A program made the translations under genes and the position numbers. From NCBI GenBank assembly GCA_961205875.1, contig OY540812.1, forward strand, positions 4,588,001 through 4,652,000: a stretch of DNA of 64,000 nt, read 5' to 3'. Below, piece after piece: positions 35,138 to 47,995 of this stretch (its first letter is position 1; each line of letters begins with the position of its first letter). The stretch comes from Sialis fuliginosa. Its lineage: Eukaryota > Arthropoda > Insecta > Megaloptera > Sialidae. The notes under the pieces were generated by a model. It ran no database searches and was not told the DNA's origin. It saw nothing but the letters and a program-made list of their open reading frames with translations.

Positions 35138-35895
35138 TACAAACTGCGATTCACATGATTTATATAAAAATTCATAAAGTTTTAAATATGAACGCATTTC
35201 ATCTTTTATTATATACAGTAAACGAATTTTCATTATTCATATGTCTACAACGGTTATTTTTGATTGTGTAGACAGAAAATAGAATGAACTGTGGAATTGC
35301 GGTATAAATGACGACCAACCCCTCCCTATATAATGTAATCTCATACACATCTCACTCCGTAGACGCGGGAGGGGGTGTGTTTGTGTATTTCTCCACCTTC
35401 TTCTTACATACGAGGTAGCAGTTTCAAGAAACTGATATAAATAACCTTTTGCCCTCCAGGTTTGACATTTCTATTGCGAATGTGTGCGAACATACATATA
35501 TATGAAAATAATACGTTCACGGATATGAAATCTTATTTGGAACTTTTTATTTCGTATCTTTAACTAAATAATATTATTTTTCAGTTATATATCTACAAGA
35601 ATTTCGTATATTCTATGAACATTTTTATTATTATTACATAACATATGCAGTATACATACATACATACATATATACCTATATGATGAACTATTTATATTTT
35701 GTGTTGTTTTATTCTTGTATTTGTAAAATACATAAATGACCCTTATTTATCAAATTTAAACCTCGTTCAAACTATATATGTATATTCAGGGCCGGTCTGA
35801 GTGTGTCCTCCGCCCGGAGTTTTTGACAGATAGTTTCATGCATAGGAAGTAAAAACAAAGTTATGTAAAGTTTATTTACTAACCTTGAGTAAAAA

Positions 35896-35990
35896 CGGTA
35901 AAAACCAACTTAAAACTCAAAGAGAACTGTCACATCAGTTTGATACCTCATTTGAGAGTGCTTGCTAGCTAGCAAATTTGCTAGCTCCTA
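35896..35990. repeat. Fragment of the TGTCCGG MITE family
   Basis: 'gagaactgtcacatcagttt', 'gcttgctagctagcaaattt' and 'gctagctcct' match the right half of 16782-17041 and 47996-48327. The terminal TCCGG part is missing. Confidence 0.6.
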
Positions 35991-36065
35991 TCGAACCGAT
36001 CTCGCTCCCGTCAAATATTCAGTATAGTAATACTGTATCGGAGCGTGATTGGACCGAGATCTGAC

Positions 36066-36481
36066 CAGGGGCGCCGACTCTAAGGGGCTTAAGGGGCTCA
36101 AGCCCCCCAATATTACCGTCGGGGGAGCTGAGCCCCCCCAATAAATGATGAATATTTAAGTTTATACATTAAGATTTAACGGATTATTTTAAAGGTTGCC
36201 AATATGTTAGTGAGTATATTTTGTAAAATAATGTTGTCATTATGAAAAATTATTAGAATTATGGAGATTTTTGGAAAGTTAATCGTTAGTTGAGGTAAGT
36301 GAAATATATAAAATATAAAAATTTATTTTGTACACAAATAAAGGCACAATAAAACGTAATGAAGAAGTTTATTTGCAGAATTATTGTAGATATTTTTATA
36401 GTCGATAATATAGTATGCAAATTAATTAGGTCAGGTCTGTATTAAGGAAAAATTGTTAATGAAAAAAGCTTCTTACGTCAA

Positions 36482-36513
<32 letters not shown>

Positions 36514-36604
36514 TACACTGTATTATTATTTTGTCTTATATAAGGGAAAAGGGAGTCCAAAAAAATTGAGCCCCCCCAATATTTTTAACAAGTCGGCGCC
36601 CCTG
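36066..36604. mobile_element. hAT-type MITE with perfect 8-bp duplication
   Basis: The ends are CAGGGGCGCCGACT and the exact inverse AGTCGGCGCCCCTG. GATCTGAC flanks both sides (36058-36065 and 36605-36612). Inner 'gagccccccc' blocks are also inverted. The element carries a run of 25 G at 36489-36513. It is 539 bp and non-coding. Confidence 0.93.
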
Positions 36605-36612
36605 GATCTGAC

Positions 36613-38097
36613 CGATACCTATAGTGTGAATGATTTAATTGTTTATTGTTAATTTAAATTTGATTAGAGCGAGACCATAGTTCCATAGTTCATGAACCAA
36701 AACAAATAAACCGTCAGTTAGAAAGAGAGAGGGCAAGTGTTTAACTTGACTGTCCGTCCCGCCCACTTACCCATTGACAAATATACTGAAAGGTGTGTAT
36801 GGATTTTTACCGCTAGTAAAAACTTCAAGTGTGAAAGAGGTAATAATAGGATCAGCCGGTGATTCTTTTATTTATTTATTTCTATCTACTTGAAATGCAG
36901 CCACTGTCTTCACAAATGCTGCTCCTACATTGTTAAATAGTTTTTCTTTTTGAAATGTTAATACCATTTAAGCTCTTTATCGCTATTGTGTGTAGCTTTG
37001 TAACAAATATTTATGTCTATATAAATACATTGCTACAGAGAAGGAAAATTCTATGTTTACGAGTATTCAATCTAGAAGATATATTACAGCAATAATTCCT
37101 CTTCAGTTAAATAGCGCATATACCCCACATTATCTATATAAAATCAAACCATTTGATAACCCTAAGGGCTGTCCATAAATTACGTCAATATATTTTAAAT
37201 CGACTTCCTATTCCTTATCACAATTTTGTGAACCCCTCTCCCTAATATTAAACCAAAGTATTATGCTCCCCCTTCACCCAAAATTGACATTTCTTAGTTA
37301 ATTGATGTACGCTCGTGAAATTATGACGTTAAATTAATTTACCAATTAATTAAGAAAAATACTCATCATTTATTTTACAAGTTTCCTAGCACCAATTAAG
37401 TGAAACTGTTGAAAATTTCAAGTTGTGTTCACTAAATGATGCATCGACATCCGGGCAAACTTCTGTAGCCAATTTAATGTTAATGTTTTATAATTTCCTC
37501 AAAAAATAAAATATATACATACAGTATTTAATTTTTTGATAGTTATATTGAACTTTTTTATTCAAAGTATCATTATTTAAAAATTAGTTAACAGAATGGC
37601 GTTTTCACAAAAAAATATAAAAATAATTCTATTTAAAACTATTAAAATAATTAATTAAATCGCAACTTCACCGCATCATTTCAAAAATTTGTTTCTAAAC
37701 AAAATTTTTCATCATTTGTGAATGATTCGAAGAAATAATAAATTAAATATTTATTTACAGTTTCTTTCAAGTAAATGATTTGATTAGTTTCAGATTTTTT
37801 TCCTGGATAAGAAACTAAATAAAAAATAGTTTGCCGGATTGAAGTTGTTCTTAAAGTAAGAAATCGTATTTCAAGTTCTGTCATTCACTGGATAAAACAC
37901 ACTAATTTCCCACCAGACCAAGCACGGCTTCTATTATTAACTATTTATAAAGCTGGGGTTAGGTAACTTTAATATTGTTTCTATATTATCTCATTCTTTC
38001 TGACTATATTTGCTATGCCAACTTTGAATTTTCGCAATATTCTTTGTAAATATTGACTCCTGGTTCTATGCTACGTATCTTTAGTGCTACTACAATA
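36613..38097. other. AT-rich intronic stretch, nothing recognised
   Basis: No gene is seen. The short frame at 37681-37884 (minus) has no recognisable domain. Confidence 0.45.
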
Positions 38098-38105
38098 CTA
38101 AAAAC

Positions 38106-38496
38106 CAGGGCTTCGAACCGTTATTTCTTTCGTTTCGGTTTTCGTTCCGGTTCGAGTAAAAAAATATATTTCGGTTCGGTTCCGGTTTTCGTTCCGCAAA
38201 AAATAACGGTTTTTCCGGTTTTTTCGGTTCAGCTCCGAGTGATTAATTAAAAAAAAAAATTATTTGTATTAAAAAAAATTGTTGTACCATAATTTAGAAT
38301 ATTTTATGGTACTTGTATGATAGTTCGAACGACAATTGAAGTTGGAAATAAGATCATGTTAACGCGAGTATTTTAACATGTACAGAACCGTTAAAACCGA
38401 TATTTTTATTTCGGTTCTGTTCCGGTTTTCGTTCCGGCAAAAAATAACGGTTTTTCCGGTTTTCAGTTTTCGGTTCAGTTCCGGTTCGAAGCCCTG
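38106..38496. mobile_element. hAT-type MITE rich in 'cggttccggtt' words
   Basis: The ends are CAGGGCTTCGAACCG and the exact inverse CGGTTCGAAGCCCTG. The flanks are CTAAAAAC and CTAAAAAT (7 of 8). The interior is built of repeated 'ttcggttc/ttccggttttcg' words on each side of a unique centre. The frame at 38053-38250 is an artefact of these words. Confidence 0.92.
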
Positions 38497-38504
38497 CTAA
38501 AAAT

Positions 38505-40455
38505 ATCGACAAAATATAAAATTACACATCAAGAAGATTTATAAAACATATAATAAAAGGGCGTTCAAGGCTTATATAGAGGGGGGGAGGTAATTTTTTT
38601 CTTATACACCTTGGGTTGCATAAAGCAAAATTAGTTAATCAGTTGTTTTAAACCCATTATTACATCAATTCTTAAAAATAATTACAGTTATGATAAATTT
38701 TATAAGGTAAAAAATTATCATGTTTAGTGAATTGTTCATTTACAAATTGATATTAATTTTAGAGTTAACATTAATTAAGGTTTTAAAACAACTGATTAAC
38801 TAATCGTCGTTAATTTTGTTTTATTCAACCCAAGGACAGTGTACTAAATATTAAATAATATATCATCAAAGTTTGAAACTTTGTTATTCGTACAAACATT
38901 TACATTCAGTGCTAGGTTTTTGTTTATCTTTCAGAAGGAATCAATTATTCACATAATAAAGGTCGCCACGAATGAGATTTAAAATGAACATTGCCAAATC
39001 TTTAGAGCGCCCTCGATTTCTGCAACTTTACAGTAAATAATTTAAAGGATCGGTCCGGTACCGGGGTTCTATATTTACTTAATATTTCAACAAACAGAAT
39101 TATTTTCTTTCGGAGAGATTTGTATTGATCTATCGGGGCATACAATACGGGCAGGTTGTCCTTAAATAGAAGTGCTTAAATGTTAAATCTGAGGAAAGGT
39201 TAGGTTGGGTTTTAAATATTGAAAATTCAATTCCGAGACTTTTTTTCTTTTTGATACACGTCAAGAAGTTAGCTGTACTTCAAAGAAGCGCGCAATAATT
39301 TAACACTATGATTATTAGATAGAAAAATTGGACGGTTAAATAAAGATGAACAAATAACTATAATATGTTCTAATTTATAAATCTCTAGGCTATTTTGGAC
39401 TTTGAATCAAATAGTAGAAAAATATTGAACCGATTATAATGGGACTTTTACTGTTAGTTATTGTTTAAGCTATATCATATTTACGATAGACTCGTATTAA
39501 TAAAAATTAACAATTAAAATTAAAAGTGGTTGTGATTTTGTTATACCTATATAACTAAACAAAATCTACATCCGGACAGACACACGCACAGCCACCGTGC
39601 GGAAAACAATTTTTTTTTACCTTTTTTTCTTCACGATTTTCGACGGTATTATAATACTTCCGTTTCCTTTAAGAAGGGAAATTTACAGTTGACATTTTTT
39701 ACTAAAAATGTAAAGGATATAATTACTTCCGGTGGTAATGTGGTTTCTATCTTTTTAGATAGGTATGTAGCTATTCGCGCGAAAATTCCTTGATTTTGAA
39801 ATAAAAACATACGGTGAAATCCTAGTTCAAAAAATAATTAAAATGAAAATTCGTGCGTTTTCCATGCTTCTCGTTGACAATTCAACAAATCAACACTGAA
39901 TTATGACGTCACGCAACATGGCGCGCAATTAGGAGAGTTTAAAAAGTACCATTTTTTAAATTTGATATTTTGGGGTCGGGATAAACTTTTGGAATATGAA
40001 AAAAATTCTATAGATTACATTAAACAGGTTTTTAGGGGTTTTTATTTTTGACCAGATTACTCTATTTCAATTATTCATAGATAGTTGCTTACAACCGACG
40101 AGTAGGTTTGGTCACGAATTCCACAATCCTAGATAAAACTTCCTCACATTGAAATTAAATTTATAATTCTCTAGCGTGCACTAACGACCTAATTGTTGAA
40201 CACCGCAGGTCATATAAAAAATACATACTGTAGGCATCTGACTAGTGCAATAAAATTTTATAAAAACACGCAATCCAAGATAAATTATTACGTTCAAACA
40301 ATCCTCGCATATTGTAACGAGTGCACATTTCCTATAAACGGTTTCCCATTTATAAGAACGCCAGCCTGAAACGGTTATAAAATGTACCCGACGAATACTT
40401 TTCAAGTACTGTATATATGTATATATACATTATACATATACTTACATACAAATGA
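38505..40455. other. AT-rich intronic stretch, nothing firm
   Basis: A pair of inverted words ('gcataaagcaaaattagttaa' at about 38617 and 'gttaattttgttttattcaa' at about 38809) suggests another decayed MITE at about 38590-38840. No gene is recognised. Confidence 0.35.
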
Positions 40456-40464
40456 TTGTACAGT

Positions 40465-41236
40465 GGCGGATCAAAATGGGTATAAATCACACTCTTTAAA
40501 ATAAGGTACCAATTATAATTTACCTACTAGCTCAGTGATTCTTAAACTAGAGTCCGCTGAACTTTGGGCAGGGGTTCGTGAAACATATTTGGCATAAATT
40601 AAAGTACTTTTACATTTCTATTTACCAATGATTAGTTAGTATTTAACGACCTTCTTTGTTTTTTTGTCATGAGGGGTTCCTGAAAAATAATTCTTCAAAA
40701 GAGGGTCCCTAGACCTCATAAGTATGTAAATGTATATAAATTTTTTTGGTAATCCATTTGTCCACATTAAAAAGTGCCATTTATCCAATTTCGGTACGTA
40801 AGAAAAGTGAAATTTTCAGATATCCGAAAATTATGGGGAACACTTAAGATTTAGAGAAAAATGAATAATGAAAAAAAAAATTTTCCTTTAAAATAAACTA
40901 CAGAAAATAGAAATCAGATGATTAGGAGTTGAGATACAGTCAATTTTAAAACACCGGTGGGGACCATTTTTAGCGCCACTGTGCCGAGGGTTCCGGCAGA
41001 ATTTACCCCGGCACAGTTTTGCTGTTTAATGAATTGCAATTTCATGACAAATCGTATGCAAAACATTAGAATCACCCGGGCGTTCATGGTATATATTGGT
41101 ATATAAAAAGGGGAAAAAATATTAAAAAATTTCTTTGCCTCTCCAAAAAAGTGAGTTGTCTTTCTAAAAAAAACAAACTTTTTTGGATCTGTGATTCAGG
41201 CACTTGCCTAATTTGCCTACTGTATAACGCGCCACT
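40465..41236. mobile_element. Possible composite of hAT-like element ends
   Basis: The left word CAGTGGCGGATC (about 40465) and the right word, inverted, CAGTGGCGCGTTATACAG (41236) share only eight terminal bases, and the flanks do not match. Inside is a further 'cagtgattcttaaactagag' end (about 40542). These may be two or three different, truncated elements. Confidence 0.3.
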
Positions 41237-41349
41237 GGTTACTGTATTGGCTACAAATACTTTAATATATTACATTCATTTTCTTTAAACACACCACTGT
41301 CCGTGGGCAATAAAATAAACCAAAAGGTCTATATAAATTTACATGAGGA

Positions 41350-41560
41350 TTTTGCCACACACGCGCATTCCATTTGCACGAATCTCGAAAAAAATAGTTC
41401 CCAAGGGTGGTGGTGGCGGCGCGGCCGCGTTGGTCAGTCAGTGTGGCAAGATAAAAGAGATGCTCTCGTATGAAAGAGGATGTGTATTTACTGCGTTAGC
41501 GTTTGTTCAAAACGTAATTCTCATAGGTCCCGTACTTAACATATACATGTGCGGGCCAAA
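41350..41560. promoter_or_regulatory. Small GC-rich intronic block
   Basis: 'ggtggtggtggcggcgcggc' (41405-41424) stands out from its flanks and has no repeat partner. The 86-codon plus frame crossing it has no recognisable motif. It could be an enhancer or an unrecognised exon. Confidence 0.15.
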
Positions 41561-41620
41561 GATTTGTGTATACACAAGAGATTCCAGTACTGTAAATATC
41601 TGATTTCGTTATCAAGATTT

Positions 41621-42690
41621 TCTAAAGCGTACGTGCAAATAAAATACTTGTTGAGATTTTTTATTCTTCGACGACATAAAACTTTTTTTCAATTTTTCTT
41701 TGTGTATTTTCTATTTAATAATCTGAATAGAATAATAAAAACATCTGCCAAGTAAATGCACAGTGCTTCCTCGTATTAAATTCATCAAAGGTAGTTAATT
41801 ATTGAACAATTTAAATAAAAACCGATAAAGTATTCAAATAAATTGCCTGGCAATGGTTATACCCATTTAATTTTACTAAAAAATATTAATTAGACATTTT
41901 TCAAGACGCACGTGAAAGTAAATAGCAATTTAAAAAAACAAATGACGATTTTTTAAAGCAAATTGAGATAAATTTTCTAAAGCATACGTGCAAATAAAAT
42001 ATTTGTTGAGATTTTTTATTCTTCAACGACATAAAACTTTTTTCAATTTTTTGCTTTGTGTATTTTCTATTTAATAATTTCTGTTACGCTGAATAGAATA
42101 ATAAAAACAACTGCTAAGTAAATGCACAGTGCTTCCTCGTATTAAATTCATCAAAGGTAGTTAATTATTGAACAATTTAAATAAAAACCGATAAAGTATT
42201 CAGATAAATTGCCTGGCAATGGTTATACCCATTTAATTTTACTAAAAAATATTAATTCGAAATTTTTCAAGACGCACGTGAAAGTAAATAGCAATTTAAA
42301 AAAAAACAAATGACGATTTTTTTAAGTAAATTGAGATAAATTTTCTAAAGTATACGTGCAAATAAAATACTTGTTGAGATTTTTTATTCTTCGACGACAT
42401 AAAACTTTTTTCAATTTTTTGCTTTGTGTATTTTCTATTTAATAATTTCTGTTACGCTGAATAGAATAATAAAAACAGCTGCTAAGTAAATGCACAGTGC
42501 TTCCTCGTATTAAAATTATCAAAGGTAGTTAATTATTGAACAATTTAAATAAAAACCGATTTTACTAAAAAATATTTATTCGAAATTTTTCAAGACGCAC
42601 GTGAAAGTAAATAGCAATCTAAAAAAAAAACAAATGACGATTTTTTAAAGCAAATTGAGATAAATTTTTGTAAGAGAATATTTTACAACA
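41621..42690 (+). repeat. Three tandem copies (355-368 bp) of part of family R
   Basis: Units start 'tctaaag(c/t)(g/a)tacgtgcaaat' at 41621, 41976 and 42344. Each contains 'aagtaaatgcacagtgcttc', the end sequence of family R (5381). The third unit lacks about 45 bp in the middle and continues into 'tttacaacaaacgttg', as in the full family R copy. It is non-coding. Confidence 0.85.
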
Positions 42691-42719
42691 AACGTTGGTA
42701 TTTTATGCTACAAAAAAAA

Positions 42720-43560
42720 ATATTTAACGGAGAATTATCCTTAATCATCAATTAACTTTTACCTGTATTTACTGATAAATAATAATAATATGTATGTATT
42801 ATGTAAATACACATAAAACATAATTATCATACCTACTATGTACAGTCACCTGCATTAATGGTCTTGCAGTTTGTATTCATTTTCGTTTATCACAAACTTA
42901 GTAGGCTCCTCGCATTTGATTATTATAATATTTAAATCGTTTCTCCATGTATCAAACAAAGAAAGATATTTTGAAATTCATTTGCTAGATAAAGAACTAC
43001 TCTTCGTTTATAGTACTCATATATATTTGTGTAATTAAATTATTATGTAATCTATTGAAAATTGTATACATAAATTTTGTGGCTTTTAGTATTTAAATAT
43101 ATTAAACTTGATAGAAAAAGATAACCGATGATGTTTGTCTTTAAATGTGGAATCTGTTGTAAGCGATTCTAGCCTTTAGGGTGCCAGACGAGTTCTGCAG
43201 GCGACTGTACATATGTATGTATGTATTACATTAATTCTTAGAACAGATAAGCAATATTATTACATTATATATCACATATCTATATGATATTGTATAATAT
43301 ATTGACTGCCAATATCTATTTTGGTAAATACAAAGTTCTAAGGTAAACTCAATTTGTATAGTATGATTGATGTTATTAATTGTTAATGTTAATACTCCAA
43401 TTATAGCATTAATTATTAATAAATGAAATAGGAACACAGGGTGGTATCTCAGCTTCCAATGACCGGAGAATTTGTTGATCAAAATTTGTTATTTTTCATT
43501 TATAAGAGTTTTTTTTACAAATAATTTTGATTTTGATTATATATAATTATATATATTATA
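42720..43560. other. AT-rich intronic stretch, nothing recognised
   Basis: No gene or shared repeat is seen. Small TATA/ATAT palindromes occur by composition. Confidence 0.4.
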
Positions 43561-43565
43561 TATAA

Positions 43566-43664
43566 TCAGGTCTGGTCTGAACTTAGTTCTTTGAACTTCG
43601 TTTGACTAGTGACTGAAGTTCAAAGAACTAAGTTCAGACCAGACCTGAAGATGGCCGAAACGTC
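43566..43664 (+). repeat. 34-bp-arm hairpin abutting a GAAA-containing hammerhead-like motif
   Basis: 'tcaggtctggtctgaactta' is inverted at 43615-43648, forming a near-perfect stem with a 15-base loop. It is followed at once by CTGAAGATGGCCGAAACGTC (43645-43664). That word resembles reduced hammerhead cores (CUGA..., short GGCC stem, GAAAC-GUC) known from Penelope-like elements. The CUGAUGA box is not intact, so ribozyme activity is unlikely in this copy. Confidence 0.5.
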
Positions 43665-43829
43665 ATCAAGAAGACAAAATAGAACGCGAAGCTACCCGGA
43701 ATTTTTCACCAGCAATTATACAATCATATATATTATATATAATTGTCCTACAAACATTTCTCAGTCCATAATGCTGGTTTATTATAATCAAAAATACCTT
43801 TTAAATCCTCGATATTTCCATAATCTACA

Positions 43830-44160
43830 TTATGAGTAATAATTAAAACACTGGGCAGCAATAATCATCCACGTCCGGTACACATAACACACGTATGCAT
43901 CTGTAGCAGCAATATATAAAGACACATGTTTTAATCTCTTGCTTTGTTTCGAACCACACATATCCCACACGGCCGGATTATAATCCCGGAACACAAAAAT
44001 CCCGCATCCGACGTCCGTCGGAAACCAGTTTTTCAGTGGCGGGTTCCGGTCGATGACGGTGCGACTCACTACATATATATATATATATGTATATAATACA
44101 CAACAACATCCGGGTTAGAGAACGTTGCACAACCGCCAGCACTCACTCCAAAAACTAAAC
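43830..44160 (-). other. GC-rich block with a 79-codon open frame
   Basis: On the minus strand a frame from 44069 to 43830 begins MSRTVIDRNPPLKNWFPTDV and has a codon mix unlike the surrounding AT-rich frames. No domain is recognised and no flanking splice pattern decides it. It could be an unrecognised exon, a lineage-specific short gene or regulatory DNA with a chance frame. Confidence 0.2.
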
Positions 44161-44446
44161 CCGTGCGCTTTGCATGATGCTATATTAAAATTCATATTAT
44201 GTATACATGACAACGTCCGTAATAAAAACTTACGTACGTATATTTAATATGTATCTATCCCCATGTACAGGATGTGTAAATACGGCAAAGTTCATTTATA
44301 TAGATTACTTATGACGGAGTATAAAAAATATAATGTCACTCATATTCATGTTACCCATTTTTCTTCTCTGTGTATGTATGAGTTTCAGCTTCGTATCTAT
44401 ACAAAAAATATATTCACTGACGTTGTGTTGAATCTCAGATAAAAAA

Positions 44447-44638
44447 ATCCATACTAATTATATCGCATTATAAATGCGAAAGTAGGTCTGTCTGTCTGTT
44501 TGTTATCTTTTTACAACTAGATCGCTAAACCGATCTTTATGAAATTTGGCATCTTGAAAAAGGACACATTTTATCCCAAAAATTTATTAAAAAAAAAAAA
44601 AAATCTATACAGATGAAGTCGTGAGTAACAGCTAGTAT
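44447..44638 (-). repeat. Dispersed repeat, family S, short inverted copy
   Basis: It runs from 'atccatactaatta' through 'gcgaaagtaggtctgtctg' and 'aaaccgatctttatgaaat' to 'gagtaacagctagtat', i.e. family S read from its other end, with most of the middle missing. Confidence 0.6.
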
Positions 44639-44699
44639 AAGTATCAAAGTTTAAAAATCAAGGCGAATCGAGTTCTGTGGTAAAAAATATTGAATTCAT

Positions 44700-46060
44700 G
44701 TTTTTCTTTTAATTACTGCCCACTTAAATTTATTTTTAATAATGTCTGTAAAAGTTTTATATAGGTACATATTAAAGGCGAAATAATAATAGCATATTTA
44801 ATTTTGGCCTTCACCATACCCATAGCAAACTAGTACTTACTAGCATTTATTAGTATAAAAATGTAGAAAAAAATGCTGAAAAACAAATATTTAATTTTTT
44901 TTAAATAAAATGTACTGATTTTTTTTTATTAATCCCAGGTATTTTTCTAGAACATAATTAATACAAAAAATTCCCGGTATGATACTGGCATTACAAGATT
45001 TAAAAACGCTGGGGTTAAAAAAACTTTTTAAATAATAGCGAAGTATATTTTTAAGCGTTAAATTGAATCGTAAAAATTTTCATTTGGTACCATAAATACT
45101 GATAATTTTTACAAATAACTCTTACTAATTTCTATCAAACATACCTAATATTTACTGACTTTTATTGATTTAACTGACCATTACCCCTGAAAATATAAAA
45201 TATAAAAAAGATCGACAATTAATTTTGGAAGTAGATACTGATGAAAATTATAAACTTACTCAGGATTGTTATAATTCTGAATTGTTAATTTTATCCTTCG
45301 TTTGCAGTCCTATTTAAACATATTAATTAAATGAATTATTGAATTGACTTAGAAAACTTTTTTATCAAAACAAGGAGGTTTTACCTATACATCCTGCTAT
45401 ACTCTTTAAAATCTAAATAAATATAAAATATCCTCTTTAGGTAAAAAAACCAATCGATCTCTGCAACAAACTAAAACATAAAAAATCCACTGGAGAATAC
45501 GGAAGGGTCAAACAAGAAGAACAAGAAGACTGTTTAATTCCGATTCAACATAACTCACGGAAGGCGTGTGTGCGCCAGTAAATCTTGTGTTTGGGAAAAC
45601 TGACAATGTTGTTTTCTTTCCGGGCGTTTCCTAGCTTACGCAGATAATTGGTTACAAGACACTGTTTCGAGTGTGAGAATAACAACATCAGATAGAAATC
45701 ACGGAGAGAAATTGCAAGATGATAAAACGCCACAAATTCACGGCAGATATATTGCGGGAATTTATCTACCGAGAATGCTATCTACTGTACATTAAAATTA
45801 ATGCGCCACTTCATTTGCCGACGCTGTTTCACGATGCAATCAAAATGCGACTGTTTCAAATACATACATTTTATATCAAATTAGAGAAGAAACTTGGCAA
45901 TTGTAAGATGACATCTGTCTTGGTTCTAATATACATATGTATACATATATACACCGCTAATTAATATAGGTTATCAAGATAATTATCAATAGCATGAGTC
46001 TGATTAATAAAAATAAATAATTATATTATTTTTCTTCTAAAAGGTATATAAATGAAACAT
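44700..46060. other. AT-rich intronic stretch, nothing recognised
   Basis: Short frames at 45545-45733 (minus) and 45719-45964 (plus) show no family motif. Confidence 0.4.
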
Positions 46061-46070
46061 ATTTTATATT

Positions 46071-46595
46071 TTGCTTCCTCGCAATATCGAAGATACGAGA
46101 AACTTTGTGATCGTTTTAGAATGAGACAAAAAAATTGTTCTCCGATTTTAAAATTTTAAACACTTTTCGTTCCGTGTCTGTCTGTCCCCTGAATCCTTGT
46201 CACACGGATAACTCATGAACCACTAAACCGATATTAATGAAACTTGGTTGGTTGGTTGGATCTGGCTTGAGGACGATCCCATTTCAAAATTTTCAAAATC
46301 GTGGGTAAGGGGGAGGGGTGATATCCCAAAATATTTTTTTAAGATATCTCAAGAATGACACACGTTACGTGAAAATTGTATATAATCTTTTTTGTAGAGC
46401 ATTCAATTTCCTTTAATATAGGTCAACAACGTTTGTTGTAAAATATTCATTTACAAAGATTGCGTCTTAATAAAATTAATATTTTTTAGTAAAATTGAAT
46501 AAAAATTAAATGGTTTTTATTTAAATTGTTCATTAATTAACTACTTTTGGTGAATTTAGCACGTAGAAGCACTTTGAATTTACTTGGCAAATGTT
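46071..46595 (-). repeat. Dispersed repeat, family R, inverted copy
   Basis: 'ttgcttcctcgcaatatcga', 'actcatgaaccactaaaccg', 'ggttggttggttgg' and the end 'tttacttggcaaatg' match 5381-6139 in reverse. It is somewhat shorter in the middle. Confidence 0.7.
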
Positions 46596-46609
46596 CCTTT
46601 TATCTATTT

Positions 46610-47990
46610 AATTATATTAAATTCGTCGTGATCGATCGGTAGGTCGCGATCGATTTATTGCGCATTCTTGATATAAAACACTGCCTTTTTTTTATTAAAT
46701 CATTATTTTGGGACCAACTTTTAAAAATAACACACAACGAAACCTAAGAAGCGCGACTAAAATGTAAAGCAATTAAAATACTTGTCTCTTAATTGAATAG
46801 GAAAATAACAAATGAGAAACAAACGTCAGACTTTTGATTACAGTTATATGCCTGGCATTAACTTAATTCTGGTGTAACAAAATGTAAAATATTTAAATTG
46901 AATTATACAACTCCAATCTTCGAAATTTATGTTCTATTAAAATGTAAATATAGCCATCAACACAATAGATCACAAAAATTATCGTGAAAACAAATGTGTT
47001 TAAACAGACCATTAATTTACGTAGAACAAGAAATTAATTTAGATAGGTATTCGAGAAAAATAATTGGTACGTTCGACTTTAACGCTTCTGAAGATTGCGG
47101 TAAGCAGACCGGAACAAAAGTAAATTCAGATGTTGTTTTAACTTTTGTGCCCCTTGCTGTTTTTAACCTTTTTTCTTTTCGTTGTTATCATTATTACAAA
47201 ACCCGAAGAGATTATAACAAAAACCCGGAGCCCGGAGAAACAGTATACATACCGAGAGACTCCGGATGAAAACCGATTGTCACCCTATACATATGTATAT
47301 ATTATATTATACCCCTACCATTATTATTAATGTTTTACAGAAAAAGACAAAAGATGATTGTTTACACAATTTTATTAATTTTAAATATTTTTAATACGTA
47401 CCTAACTTATTTATTAAATAAAAATTTATCGATTCACTACTTTGTAATATATGTATAACAAAATACCAACATTTTTTTAGTTATTATTTTCGTTTTAAGT
47501 TTCTTTAGTTTTTCAAAAATTTCTCAAATCATTAATAAATATCCGTATGGAGAACCATACATGACTTCCATGTTCTTTCTATCTTTTTAAATAATTTTTG
47601 AAATATAAATTTTTTGAAAAATATTTATTTATATAACCTTTTTAAGAGTAGTTGTCTTGAACGAAAGAAAACTCTATATCCAGACACACACACGCACAGC
47701 CGCCATGCGGAAAACAACTTTTCTTTACGTTTTGAAGTTAGTACAATCAAAATCTGTCATTAACTCGGACACCATTTTTCGACGGTATTACAATACTTCC
47801 ATTTCCTTCGAAACATGGAAGTAAAAACATTTACAGCTGTTAGTTGCTAGCGTCAGTTGCAAACTACGCCCATTTGAAACGTCAAAAAATATAAAAACAA
47901 AATACAATTGTATTTCAAAACTCATCCGTTGCAAGCTTCATGCGTTATATGACACACTTATCTTACTATAATATGTCAATTACTTATAAG
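46610..47990. other. AT-rich stretch, nothing recognised
   Basis: The 91-codon plus frame at 46994-47269 has no known motif and ordinary AT-driven composition. I do not call it a gene. Confidence 0.4.
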
Positions 47991-47995
47991 ATATA

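Noticed and set aside
46994-47269. 91-codon plus frame
   Set aside because: No start context, domain or neighbouring exon signals; the residue mix fits AT-rich chance sequence.
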